Assembly: GCA_015654495.1 (NCBI GenBank)
Contig: JAATGW010000100.1
Span: 1-6,497, forward strand
DNA length: 6,497 nt
Source of the DNA: Chitinophagales bacterium
Lineage (GTDB): Bacteria > Bacteroidota > Bacteroidia > Chitinophagales > Chitinophagaceae
Direction of reading: 5' to 3'
How positions within the stretch are numbered: position 1 is the first letter of the stretch; the number at the start of each line of letters is the position of its first letter. Made by a program: the position numbers and the translations under genes. This document shows positions 1-6,496 of this stretch, in pieces. The notes beneath the pieces are model-generated. The model had not been told where the DNA came from. It searched no databases and was given only the letters and a program-made list of their open reading frames with translations.

Positions 1-363
1 ATCGCAGGATACAGAAATGGCTATTTTAAAAAAGAAGAGGAAATGCAGGTGGCACAGCAAATTGCCGCTTCCAAAGCAGATATTCTTTTTGTAGCCATGT
101 CGTCCCCCAAAAAAGAAATTTTCCTGAATACTTATAAGAAGGAAATCAATATGCCATTTATCATGGGTGTTGGTGGAAGTTTTGATGTTGTGGCAGGCTT
201 TGTAAAACGCGCTCCTGTGTGGATGCAGCGTACAGGGCTTGAATGGTTTTTCCGTGTGATCCAGGAGCCAAAACGGATGTGGAAAAGATACCTTGTAGGT
301 AACTCGGAATTCATTTATCTCATATTAAGAGAGAAATTCAAACCAAAGATTAAAAGCGTTTAG
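1..363 (+). CDS. WecG/TagA/CpsF family (GT26) glycosyltransferase, C-terminal part, 5' truncated by window edge
   Basis: This is the 3' portion of a gene that is open from base 1, so the true start lies upstream; the ATG at 43 is internal. About 120 residues are visible. They show the family landmarks in order: GYRNGYF near the window start, then ADILFVAMSSPKKE (the family's D-I-L-x-V-x-x-x-S-P-K-x-E block), then GVGGSFDVVAG, VKRAPVWMQ, GLEWFFR and QEPKRMWKRY. Known family members transfer ManNAc (TagA), ManNAcA (WecG) or other sugars (GumM type) onto a polyprenyl-diphosphate-linked acceptor at the cytoplasmic face of the membrane. The stop codon is separated from the next ATG by only two bases, so translation is probably coupled to the UDP-GlcNAc 2-epimerase. 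Because that epimerase makes UDP-ManNAc, ManNAc or a derivative is a reasonable donor, but this is inferred. Family assignment is confident; donor and acceptor are not. Confidence 0.93.
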   Translation: MAGYRNGYFKKEEEMQVAQQIAASKADILFVAMSSPKKEIFLNTYKKEINMPFIMGVGGSFDVVAGFVKRAPVWMQRTGLEWFFRVIQEPKRMWKRYLVGNSEFIYLILREKFKPKIKSV

Positions 364-365
364 CC

Positions 366-1502
366 ATGCTGGTAACCATCGTGGCGGGAGCCCGCCCAAA
401 CTTTATGAAAATTTCGCCCATCATCCGGGCGATCCGCGCTGCTCAGGCCGGCGGTAAAAATATCAACTACCGCCTGGTTCATACAGGTCAGCATTATGAT
501 AAAAAGATGAGTCATGATTTCTTTGAACAGCTTGGTATCCCTGAACCGGATATCAACCTTGAAGCAGGAGGCGGTTCACAGGCCGAGCAGACTGCAGGAA
601 TTATGATCAAATTTGAAAAAGAATTGCAGCAGAATAAACCTGACCTGATACTGGTAGTCGGTGATGTTACCTCCACTATGGCCTGCACCATTACTGCAAA
701 AAAACTCTGCATCGATGCGGTGCATGTAGAAGCAGGTATTCGCTCAGGCGACATGACGATGCCCGAAGAAATAAACAGAATTGTTACTGATTCTATTACC
801 GATCACTTTTTTACCACAAGCGAAGTGGCAAACGCCAATCTCCGAAAACATGGAGTAGCCGAATCAGCTATACACTTTGTTGGTAATACAATGATCGACA
901 CTTTGTATCAACACCTGGACAGGCTGAAGAAACCTGAATGCTGGGATACGGAAAAACTAAGTCCGTCAAACTATTTTCTTGTAACACTTCATCGCCCGGC
1001 CAATGTGGATGAGCCGGCAAATCTTAAAAAATTACTGGACGCCATAATTAATGGTACCGGTACTGATAAAATCCTTTTTCCTGTTCATCCGAGAACAAGA
1101 AAAATCCTGGAGGGAATGAATTATAATCATGAAAGACTGATCCAGATTGATCCGCAGGGATACCTGGAATTTATTTTTCTCGTAAAACATGCAAAAGCCG
1201 TAATAACGGATTCAGGTGGCATAACCGAAGAAGCAACCGTATTGGGCATACCCTGCATGACTTTGCGCAACTCGACAGAAAGGCCGGAAACAATCACTGT
1301 GGGAACAAATGAACTTGTGGGTACGGACCCGTTGAAATTGCCGCCTTACCTCGAAAAAATTAAAAAGAATCAATGGAAAAAAGGTGGCATTCCGGAATTG
1401 TGGGATGGAAAAACATCTGAACGTATTGTACAGGTATTACTTAAACTCTATTCCAATACATCTGAAAATTCCAGACAGGTAAAGGCAATGGCAGCCGTTT
1501 GA
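366..1502 (+). CDS. wecB: UDP-N-acetylglucosamine 2-epimerase (non-hydrolysing)
   Basis: A complete 378-residue protein, the usual length for this family. It interconverts UDP-GlcNAc and UDP-ManNAc in the cytoplasm. The start at 366 puts the nucleotide-binding GARPNFMK loop at residues 8-15, as in E. coli WecB. By alignment by eye, the residues important in the E. coli enzyme are kept: R10, K15, D100 (VVGD), E122 (HVEAGIRS), E135 (MPEEINR) and H209 (TLHR). The C-terminal half carries FPVHPRTR (238-245), TDSGGITEEA (281-290) and RNSTERPET (301-309), the UDP-binding part of the GT-B-like fold. One small oddity is TLHRPANVD, where many homologues have HRxEN, so residue 212 is Ala rather than Glu. 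The gene starts two bases after the upstream GT26 stop, and UDP-ManNAc is a known donor precursor for that family. Paralogues making other 2-epimerised sugars exist, so the exact substrate is less sure than the family. Confidence 0.95.
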   Translation: MLVTIVAGARPNFMKISPIIRAIRAAQAGGKNINYRLVHTGQHYDKKMSHDFFEQLGIPEPDINLEAGGGSQAEQTAGIMIKFEKELQQNKPDLILVVGDVTSTMACTITAKKLCIDAVHVEAGIRSGDMTMPEEINRIVTDSITDHFFTTSEVANANLRKHGVAESAIHFVGNTMIDTLYQHLDRLKKPECWDTEKLSPSNYFLVTLHRPANVDEPANLKKLLDAIINGTGTDKILFPVHPRTRKILEGMNYNHERLIQIDPQGYLEFIFLVKHAKAVITDSGGITEEATVLGIPCMTLRNSTERPETITVGTNELVGTDPLKLPPYLEKIKKNQWKKGGIPELWDGKTSERIVQVLLKLYSNTSENSRQVKAMAAV

Positions 1503-1504
1503 TA

Positions 1505-1520
1505 ACGTATTCGCATACGT
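1505..1520. repeat. Short perfect inverted repeat between wecB and the wcaJ-like gene
   Basis: ACGTAT, a TCGC loop, then ATACGT form a perfect 6-bp stem with a tetraloop, starting two bases after the wecB stop codon. The stem is half A/T and no T tract follows, so it is a weak candidate for a terminator. It could be a transcript 3'-end stabiliser or attenuator, or chance. The intergenic gap is 59 bases, among the longest in this otherwise compact operon. Confidence 0.4.
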
Positions 1521-1534
1521 GAAATCAGTGGTTG

Positions 1535-1552
1535 CCGGCTGATCCCGGCTGA
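1535..1552. repeat. 8-bp direct repeat CCGGCTGA x2
   Basis: CCGGCTGA occurs at 1535-1542 and again at 1545-1552, a 10-bp period, directly upstream of the start codon of the wcaJ-like gene. A 10-bp spacing places both copies on the same helical face, but nothing else supports a protein-binding site, and a local duplication is equally likely. Confidence 0.3.
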
Positions 1553-1561
1553 GCAGTGCTT

Positions 1562-2947
1562 ATGAATAAATTATCCTTTTATTTTTATCGTACCATTCTC
1601 TGGCTCTGGGATATAATTACATTAAACCTGGTTCTTTTCCTGCTGAGTTATTTTGTACAGCGCGCCAATGTATTTGAATCCAACGAATACCTCCTCTACT
1701 TTTTTGCCTTCAACATATTCTGGATGGCCTCCGTTTTTATAACGGCCCTTTATCTCAGTAAGAACTGGCTTGACATCCAGAATTTTTCAAAACAGACATT
1801 CAAGTGTTATGTTTTTACTATACTTGGTGCACTGTTCTTCATATTCATTGCCAAATTTGATTATTCAAGATTATTTATCACATTAAGTTTTATCGGGTTT
1901 GGAGTTGCCTTACTGATCAATCGACTTATATTCTGGGGACTAGTTGAATCTCTGAAAAACAATTTTCAGCTCAAGAAGAATGTAATCGTGATCGGTTATA
2001 ATAATATTTCAAAAAGACTGATCCAGTATTTTGAAAATGAAACCAAACTGGTAAATCTGCTGGGATGTTTTGAAGATGGAGAGAACCTCACTTCAGCCGG
2101 GGACTATCCGATTTCAGGGAGCATCCGTGAAAGTCTGGACTTTGCCAAGGCAAATAATATCACAGAGATCTATGCCACCATTGCGCCGGAAAACAATCCT
2201 TATCTCTATGACCTGGCAAAGGAAGCAGAGAATCATTTTATCCATTTCAAGTTTGTACCCGACTATCAGATTTTTGTAAACAGGAATATATTCGTTGATT
2301 TTGTAAATGATATTCCGGTATTATCTCTTCGCAAAGAACCGCTTGAAGATACCGGTAACAAAATCAAGAAAAGAATACTCGATATTGTTTTCAGCACCTT
2401 TATTATTGTTTTCCTTTTGTCGTGGCTGGTACCCCTGATGGCCATGCTGATCAAGCTCAATTCAAAAGGACCCGTATTTTTTATTCAGTTGCGGTCTGGT
2501 AAAAATAACCAGCCTTTTAAATGTCTCAAATTCCGCAGTCTGAAAGTAAATGATGAAGCCAATTCAAAGCAAGTGACAAAGAGTGACAGCAGGATGACAC
2601 CGCTTGGTAAATTTCTCCGCAAAAGTAATGTTGATGAGCTGCCGCAATTCTTCAATGTATTTCTCGGAGATATGTCCATTGTCGGGCCCCGGCCGCATAT
2701 GCTCAAGCATACTACTGATTTTACCAATATGTACAAACAGTATATGATCCGCCATTTTATTAAACCGGGTTTAACAGGCTGGGCACAGGTACACGGTTTC
2801 AGAGGTGAGATCAGGGACCCGGAACTGCTTCGCAAAAGAATTGAACATGATATCTGGTATCTCGAAAACTGGAGTCTCTGGATGGACGTAAAAATTATTC
2901 TTCTCACAGTGTATGTCACTATCCGCGGTGATAAAAATGCGTATTGA
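1562..2947 (+). CDS. WcaJ-like undecaprenyl-phosphate hexose-1-phosphate transferase (polyprenyl glycosylphosphotransferase)
   Basis: This membrane enzyme should start repeat-unit synthesis by moving a sugar-1-phosphate, often glucose or galactose, from a nucleotide sugar to undecaprenyl phosphate. From ATG 1562 it is 461 residues, the normal full-length size. Four hydrophobic segments (about 9-31, 43-65, 81-99, 103-126) are followed by a Rossmann-like domain starting at VIVIGYNN (141-148), a further hydrophobic or re-entrant helix (about 276-298) and the catalytic bacterial sugar transferase domain. That domain shows KFRSL (323-327), DELPQ (358-362; its Asp-Glu matches the catalytic dyad of PglC-type enzymes), GDMSIVGPRP (369-378), PGLTGWAQV (402-410) and a C-terminal block containing DIWYLENWSLWMDVKIIL. 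An in-frame GTG at 1556 could add two residues; ATG is preferred since neither start has a clear ribosome site. The full-length four-helix architecture favours the WcaJ/WbaP group over short PglC-like forms; the sugar is not predictable from sequence alone. Confidence 0.93.
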   Translation: MNKLSFYFYRTILWLWDIITLNLVLFLLSYFVQRANVFESNEYLLYFFAFNIFWMASVFITALYLSKNWLDIQNFSKQTFKCYVFTILGALFFIFIAKFDYSRLFITLSFIGFGVALLINRLIFWGLVESLKNNFQLKKNVIVIGYNNISKRLIQYFENETKLVNLLGCFEDGENLTSAGDYPISGSIRESLDFAKANNITEIYATIAPENNPYLYDLAKEAENHFIHFKFVPDYQIFVNRNIFVDFVNDIPVLSLRKEPLEDTGNKIKKRILDIVFSTFIIVFLLSWLVPLMAMLIKLNSKGPVFFIQLRSGKNNQPFKCLKFRSLKVNDEANSKQVTKSDSRMTPLGKFLRKSNVDELPQFFNVFLGDMSIVGPRPHMLKHTTDFTNMYKQYMIRHFIKPGLTGWAQVHGFRGEIRDPELLRKRIEHDIWYLENWSLWMDVKIILLTVYVTIRGDKNAY

Positions 2948-2996
2948 CAAACAGATCTTCAAAAGAAATTTTCTCCAATAAAATAATCGCTGAAAA

Positions 2997-4127
2997 ATGA
3001 AAGTAGGCTTTTTATCCCTGACAGATCCTGCGGACAAAACTGCCCGCTCGGGGATTATTTATAAATCCTACGAGTCGCTGATTGCAATGGCAGAAGCGCA
3101 TTGGGTGCGCATCCGCAAACCTGAAAACCTGTCAGTAAAAATTTTTACAAAAGGAGTTTATGAACTTGCGCGCCTAAAGAAGAAAAATTATTCACTCGAG
3201 CTCACGGATTTTATGTCGAGGCAGTATGCCCGGCATACGGATATGGATACCCTAAAAAAAATGGATATCCTGTTTGCACCCATGGCCGCTCCGTTTGTAG
3301 CTAATCTTCCTACTGATAAAAAAATCGTATACCTGTCAGACGCAACATTCAATTCCCTGCATGGGTATTATGATGTGTATTCCAACTTCATGCCCTTCAA
3401 CATAAAACAGGCTAATGAGATTGAGCGGAAAACCCTCGGGAAGTCAGATCATGTGATTACAACATCAGAATGGGCTAAAAATTCCATGATCAACGACTAC
3501 GGTGTAACTGCGGAAAAAATCAGCATTCTTGAATTTGGTGCCAATGTTTATAAAAAGGACTTGGATTTTGAACGTAAGCCTTCTGATAAACTCAGAATTC
3601 TATTTCTTGGCGTGGAATGGGACCGGAAAGGTGGAAATCTTGCTATTGATACCATCAATGCAATCAATGAAAAAATGGGTATCCCGGCAGTGCTCAGAAT
3701 CGTTGGCGTACCAACACCGGAAAGATTCCGTAATAATCCGTATATCGAAATGGTTGGCTTTCTGAATAAGAACAAACCTGAAGACTACCAGAAGCTGATG
3801 TTCAACCTTCAACAATCGGATATACTATTGTTGCCAACCCAGGCAGAAACGGCCGGGATTGCGTTCTCTGAAGCTTCAGCATTCGGATTGCCGATTTTCA
3901 CCCACAACACAGGCGGGATCGGAAACTATGTGCTGGATGGCGTAAATGGGTATAAATTGCCGATTGGTTCAACCGGCGAGGATTTTGCTAAAGCCATTAT
4001 CGCCCTGGTTAAATCAGGTAAAATCCCTGTTTTTGCAGACCAGGCCCGTGAATTGTACCGCACAAAGCTCAATTGGGAAAGATGGTCTGACGGGTTTAAA
4101 AAGATTTTCACAGCTTATGCGTTATAG
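2997..4127 (+). CDS. Glycosyltransferase family 4 (GT-B fold)
   Basis: A 376-residue protein of typical GT4 length with no membrane segment, expected to act at the cytoplasmic membrane face on lipid-linked intermediates. The N-terminal domain opens with MKVGFLSLTDPADK and a following SGIIYKSYESL, a DP-x-D...SG-x-x-Y pattern seen in a GT4 subgroup. EFGANV (179-184) marks the end of the acceptor domain. The donor domain has ILFLGVEWDRKGG (201-213, with the R-K pair that contacts donor phosphate in GT4 enzymes), LRIVGV (233-238), and an EX7E motif from E284 to E292 (ETAGIAFSE) followed by ASAFGLPI and NTGGIGNYV. These are hallmarks of retaining GT4 transferases using nucleotide sugars. The start is ATG preceded by an A-rich CTGAAAA. 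It lies 49 bases after the wcaJ-like gene and 63 bases before the deacetylase-like gene. Donor and linkage cannot be read from sequence. Confidence 0.9.
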   Translation: MKVGFLSLTDPADKTARSGIIYKSYESLIAMAEAHWVRIRKPENLSVKIFTKGVYELARLKKKNYSLELTDFMSRQYARHTDMDTLKKMDILFAPMAAPFVANLPTDKKIVYLSDATFNSLHGYYDVYSNFMPFNIKQANEIERKTLGKSDHVITTSEWAKNSMINDYGVTAEKISILEFGANVYKKDLDFERKPSDKLRILFLGVEWDRKGGNLAIDTINAINEKMGIPAVLRIVGVPTPERFRNNPYIEMVGFLNKNKPEDYQKLMFNLQQSDILLLPTQAETAGIAFSEASAFGLPIFTHNTGGIGNYVLDGVNGYKLPIGSTGEDFAKAIIALVKSGKIPVFADQARELYRTKLNWERWSDGFKKIFTAYAL

Positions 4128-4190
4128 TTTAGTGCGATTTGATATAATCGTACCCATAGATGGCAGCCGGAATGCTTACAAACTGAAAAA

Positions 4191-5303
4191 ATGAAAAAAA
4201 GATTCTGTATACTCATTGAAGATGACTGGGAAGTACTGGGGAATGGACTGGGGAATGTAGCTCAGCTGCAGTACCTGCCCTCCCTGTATTTTATGAAACT
4301 CGCGCGCCGGCTTGGCATTGATCTTACTTTTATGGTTGAAGTAGCGCAGCAGCTGGAATTCAACAAGATTCTTGATACAGATTATAACCTGCGGGTTCAG
4401 AAAAATTTATGGGACGATAATATCCGCCTCATGATTGAATATGGATTCGACGTGCAGCTTCACCTTCATCCGCAGTGGTTCAGGGCTGAAAACAAAGATG
4501 GCTATTTTCTACTGAGAGATAACTGGAATATCGGAAGATATGATCATGCCACCCAGCATTCGCTTATCAGTGATTCCGTCAGCTATCTTGAAAATCTAAT
4601 CCGCCCTATAAAACCGGATTATAAAGTAGTAGCCTATAAAGGCGGATCATGGGGTTTGCAGCCTTCGGGAACATTGCTGGAAGAGCTTGATAAAGCCGGA
4701 GTTCGTATTGTTATGGGTGTAAGGAAAGGAATGGCTTTGCCAGGTAATGGCGTTGATTATATGGAGGTAGAGGAGTCTGTAATGCCTTATTCACCGGTGT
4801 ATGAAGATTTGCGCAAGATGGACAGCAAGAAGAATAATATTGCAGTAATTCCGCTGCAGCCTTACTCACCAGGACCATTACCATTAGGAAGTTTCGTGTA
4901 CCGTTTACTGAAAGCAAAAGTAAACCCGGCAGACCCAATGCGGCATTTTTATGATCAGCCTGTACCTGAAAAAGTAAAGGCATTGTCTCCTTTCAACAAT
5001 GAAAGCAAACTGAAATTCGGGCTGAAACCCTATACGACACATTTGAAAATCGGGAACCAGCCTTTCAGGTACCTGAAGTCATCATTTGATAGTGTATTAA
5101 ACAATCTCAGGAAAACTCCGTACGAAAGAATTCCGGTTGTTATTGAATGCCATACAAAACAGTATCCGCAATTTTATAATGATATTGAAAGATTCCTCAG
5201 TTATGTACAGGAGAAATACAATGCTGATGTGGAGTTTAAAACAATGACGGCTTTTGCAAAAGAACTGGAAGCGAATCCTTCAATGATCAAAACAAAAAAT
5301 TAA
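4191..5303 (+). CDS. Divergent polysaccharide deacetylase-like (NodB-fold) protein
   Basis: A 370-residue protein without a signal peptide or membrane segment, so probably cytoplasmic. The sequence suggests the glycoside hydrolase/deacetylase beta/alpha-barrel superfamily in a variant form. ILIEDDWE (7-14) resembles NodB motif 1, with D11-D12 as candidate base and metal ligand. DVQLHLHPQW (87-96) resembles motif 2, with H91 and H93 as candidate metal ligands in an H-x-H-P-x-W arrangement. AYKGGSWGLQPS (148-159) resembles motif 3, with Lys150 where Arg is usual. VVIECHTK (316-323) may supply the motif 5 histidine, H321. Between the last two lies a long insertion (about 190-310) with a proline-rich PLQPYSPGPLPLG stretch. 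Classical members remove N-acetyl from GlcNAc-type sugars, and ArnD removes formyl. The next gene encodes a formyltransferase-like protein 13 bases downstream, so acting on the same amino sugar is an attractive but unproven idea. Fold assignment is fairly good; catalytic activity is uncertain. Confidence 0.72.
   Translation: MKKRFCILIEDDWEVLGNGLGNVAQLQYLPSLYFMKLARRLGIDLTFMVEVAQQLEFNKILDTDYNLRVQKNLWDDNIRLMIEYGFDVQLHLHPQWFRAENKDGYFLLRDNWNIGRYDHATQHSLISDSVSYLENLIRPIKPDYKVVAYKGGSWGLQPSGTLLEELDKAGVRIVMGVRKGMALPGNGVDYMEVEESVMPYSPVYEDLRKMDSKKNNIAVIPLQPYSPGPLPLGSFVYRLLKAKVNPADPMRHFYDQPVPEKVKALSPFNNESKLKFGLKPYTTHLKIGNQPFRYLKSSFDSVLNNLRKTPYERIPVVIECHTKQYPQFYNDIERFLSYVQEKYNADVEFKTMTAFAKELEANPSMIKTKN
4235..4258 (+). 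repeat. 12-bp tandem duplication inside the deacetylase-like gene
   Basis: ACTGGGGAATGG (4235-4246) is followed at once by ACTGGGGAATGT (4247-4258), 11 of 12 bases identical. A weaker third match, ACTGGGAAG, begins at 4225. The unit is in frame and encodes LGNGLGNV just after the DDWE motif. It could be a recent in-frame duplication or simply codon choice for a conserved glycine-rich loop. Confidence 0.6.
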
Positions 5304-5316
5304 TAGCCTGGTACAA

Positions 5317-6387
5317 GTGGACACCAACCGACGTAGAGATGAACTGACCCGGTACAGCCTGCCTGCATCGGGAATCACCGTTTTTACGGCGAAAGATATT
5401 TTAGACAATGAGTCGCCAGACTGGAATAGCATCAGATTTCAATTGCATCAGTCAGCTGCAGTTTTTGAAAAGGCTTTTTTTTCGTTGCATATCAAAAAAA
5501 AACCGACTTATACTATTGCTCAGAAAGAAAGAGCGATCCGGTTTTTTATATCAGCTTACCTGATTACTTCTGATATCAGGTATTTCAATGAATATCTCTG
5601 GTTTTCAGAAAACGGAACAACGCATAACGATTATCATGAGATCGCAGTAGCGCACTTCCGGTCGAATTGCGGAAAGGATGGCTACCACCGGATTCACCCG
5701 GATGAATTGAATGAAACGGCTCAGCTGTTAAAACAAAATCCACTTTCGAAAGCGTCTTCTAACCCCGATACAAAGCTGAAGATCTGCCTTATCGGCAATC
5801 CTGTTTTTTTTGGAAAGATTCACCGCGAACTTGAAAAAGCCGGCTTTCATGTAGAACAGTTTTTTATTCCATATCACCCGAATAAGTATTTAAGGTTTGT
5901 AGCCGGCAATCCGCTGCTGATAAAGGCTGCGGCGGTATTAAAGGGAAACCCCTACCGGTTTGAAACACTTAACTACGATCCAAAAGATGAGCGTATAAAA
6001 ACCATACTCGATTCCCGCGGATTTGATATAGGGTTTCACAAACTCAATTTTATTATCAGGAAAAACATCATTGATTCCTTCCGTATTGCACTGATCAATG
6101 ACCATTGGGGAATGCTGCCTTTTCTTCGCGGCAAATCAACAATCGCATGGTCTGTATTGCTGGGATTCCCTGTTGTACCAAGTTTACATTTTACTGAACC
6201 GGGTATTGACAGCGGACCAATTATAGGTTTTGATTCACTTAATTTTGATGGTATTAAAACCCTCGGCGGAATTCGTACAAAGATCCGCGAAACCCTCTCC
6301 TCACGCGTCATCCGCGCGATCCGTTATCTCGCCTCACCTGAATTTTCCCCCGTTAAAAATGATCCTTTAAAAGGGCGCACTTATTAG
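5317..6387 (+). CDS. Formyltransferase-domain protein with an unrecognised N-terminal region (putative sugar N-formyltransferase)
   Basis: A 356-residue protein read from GTG 5317. An in-frame stop at 5284-5286 limits the start, and no Met codon occurs between residue 1 and residue 266, so a non-ATG start is required for a full-length product. Residues about 153-340 look like a formyl transferase domain: KICLIGNP at 155-162, then ALINDHWGMLPFLRG (258-272), matching the family's N-x-H...LP...RG block, and SLHFTEPGIDSGPII (289-303), matching H-F...G-x-D-x-G-P-I-I. N261, H263 and D298 fit the catalytic Asn-His-Asp triad, with spacing close to that of GART (N106, H108, D144). Known relatives use N10-formyltetrahydrofolate to formylate an amine; in polysaccharide loci this is usually an amino sugar nucleotide. 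Residues 1-150 are polar with predicted helices (for example 70-97) and I do not recognise them. It follows the deacetylase-like gene by 13 bases. A purN- or fmt-type housekeeping role is less likely given length and context. Confidence 0.75.
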   Translation: MDTNRRRDELTRYSLPASGITVFTAKDILDNESPDWNSIRFQLHQSAAVFEKAFFSLHIKKKPTYTIAQKERAIRFFISAYLITSDIRYFNEYLWFSENGTTHNDYHEIAVAHFRSNCGKDGYHRIHPDELNETAQLLKQNPLSKASSNPDTKLKICLIGNPVFFGKIHRELEKAGFHVEQFFIPYHPNKYLRFVAGNPLLIKAAAVLKGNPYRFETLNYDPKDERIKTILDSRGFDIGFHKLNFIIRKNIIDSFRIALINDHWGMLPFLRGKSTIAWSVLLGFPVVPSLHFTEPGIDSGPIIGFDSLNFDGIKTLGGIRTKIRETLSSRVIRAIRYLASPEFSPVKNDPLKGRTY

Positions 6388-6390
6388 GAA

Positions 6391-6441
6391 ATGCATCCCT
6401 GGCTTGTTGAATATGTAGAAAAAATTCTTTCGCGCGATTGA
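6391..6441 (+). CDS. Possible 16-codon ORF, or 5' remnant of a gene
   Basis: An ATG three bases after the formyltransferase stop codon opens a 16-codon reading frame (MHPWLVEYVEKILSRD) ending at TGA 6439-6441. The sequence AGGAA directly abuts the ATG. The peptide has plausible amphipathic composition and sits where the next operon gene would begin, so it could be the start of a gene broken by the repeat-rich sequence that follows, a tiny peptide, or chance. There is no similarity I can name. Switching to the +2 frame after it gives an open frame to the window end, which is only weak support for a frameshift. Confidence 0.2.
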   Translation: MHPWLVEYVEKILSRD

Positions 6442-6496
6442 CAGGATTTCAATAATTAAATTTTTGCGCTTACCCTTTCCCAGGATTGAAATCCTG
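6442..6496. repeat. 12-bp inverted repeat, arms CAGGATTTCAAT / ATTGAAATCCTG
   Basis: CAGGATTTCAAT at 6442-6453 is the exact reverse complement of ATTGAAATCCTG at 6485-6496, with a 31-base AT-rich spacer between them. The right arm is shared with the palindrome at 6480-6497, so the two structures are mutually exclusive. The region has no substantial coding frame and follows the last recognisable gene. It may be an intergenic repeat element, a site in or beside a mobile element, or an operon-end structure; the window stops before this can be decided. Confidence 0.65.

Noticed and set aside
2485..2919. 144-codon minus-strand ORF opposite the wcaJ-like gene
   Set aside because: It is antisense to the strongly conserved catalytic domain of the sugar transferase, is rich in Ser, Arg and Cys, and shows no family motif.
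2944..2996. TTGACA overlapping the wcaJ-like stop codon, as a possible -35 box for the GT4 gene
   Set aside because: No -10 (TATAAT) or Bacteroidota -7 (TAnnTTTG) element at a fitting distance; the AT-rich AATAAAATAAT stretch begins about 27 bases later.
4143..4148. Perfect TATAAT in the gap before the deacetylase-like gene
   Set aside because: No -35 match at about 17 bases upstream, and the Bacteroidota primary promoter does not use this hexamer; chance occurrence in AT-rich sequence is likely.
3946..4194. 82-codon + strand ORF overlapping the GT4 end and bridging to the deacetylase-like gene
   Set aside because: It is an alternative frame of the conserved GT4 C-terminus; the part unique to the gap is only about 20 codons with no recognisable feature.
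6438..6466. TTG-N18-AATTTTTG, one mismatch from a Bacteroidota TTG/TAnnTTTG promoter
   Set aside because: The left part lies inside the inverted repeat region, one core base is wrong and no downstream gene is visible within the window.
6366..6495. Open frame on the minus strand that could be the end of a convergent gene
   Set aside because: It overlaps the formyltransferase-like CDS 3' end, has low-complexity composition, no recognisable motif, and runs through the palindromic repeats.
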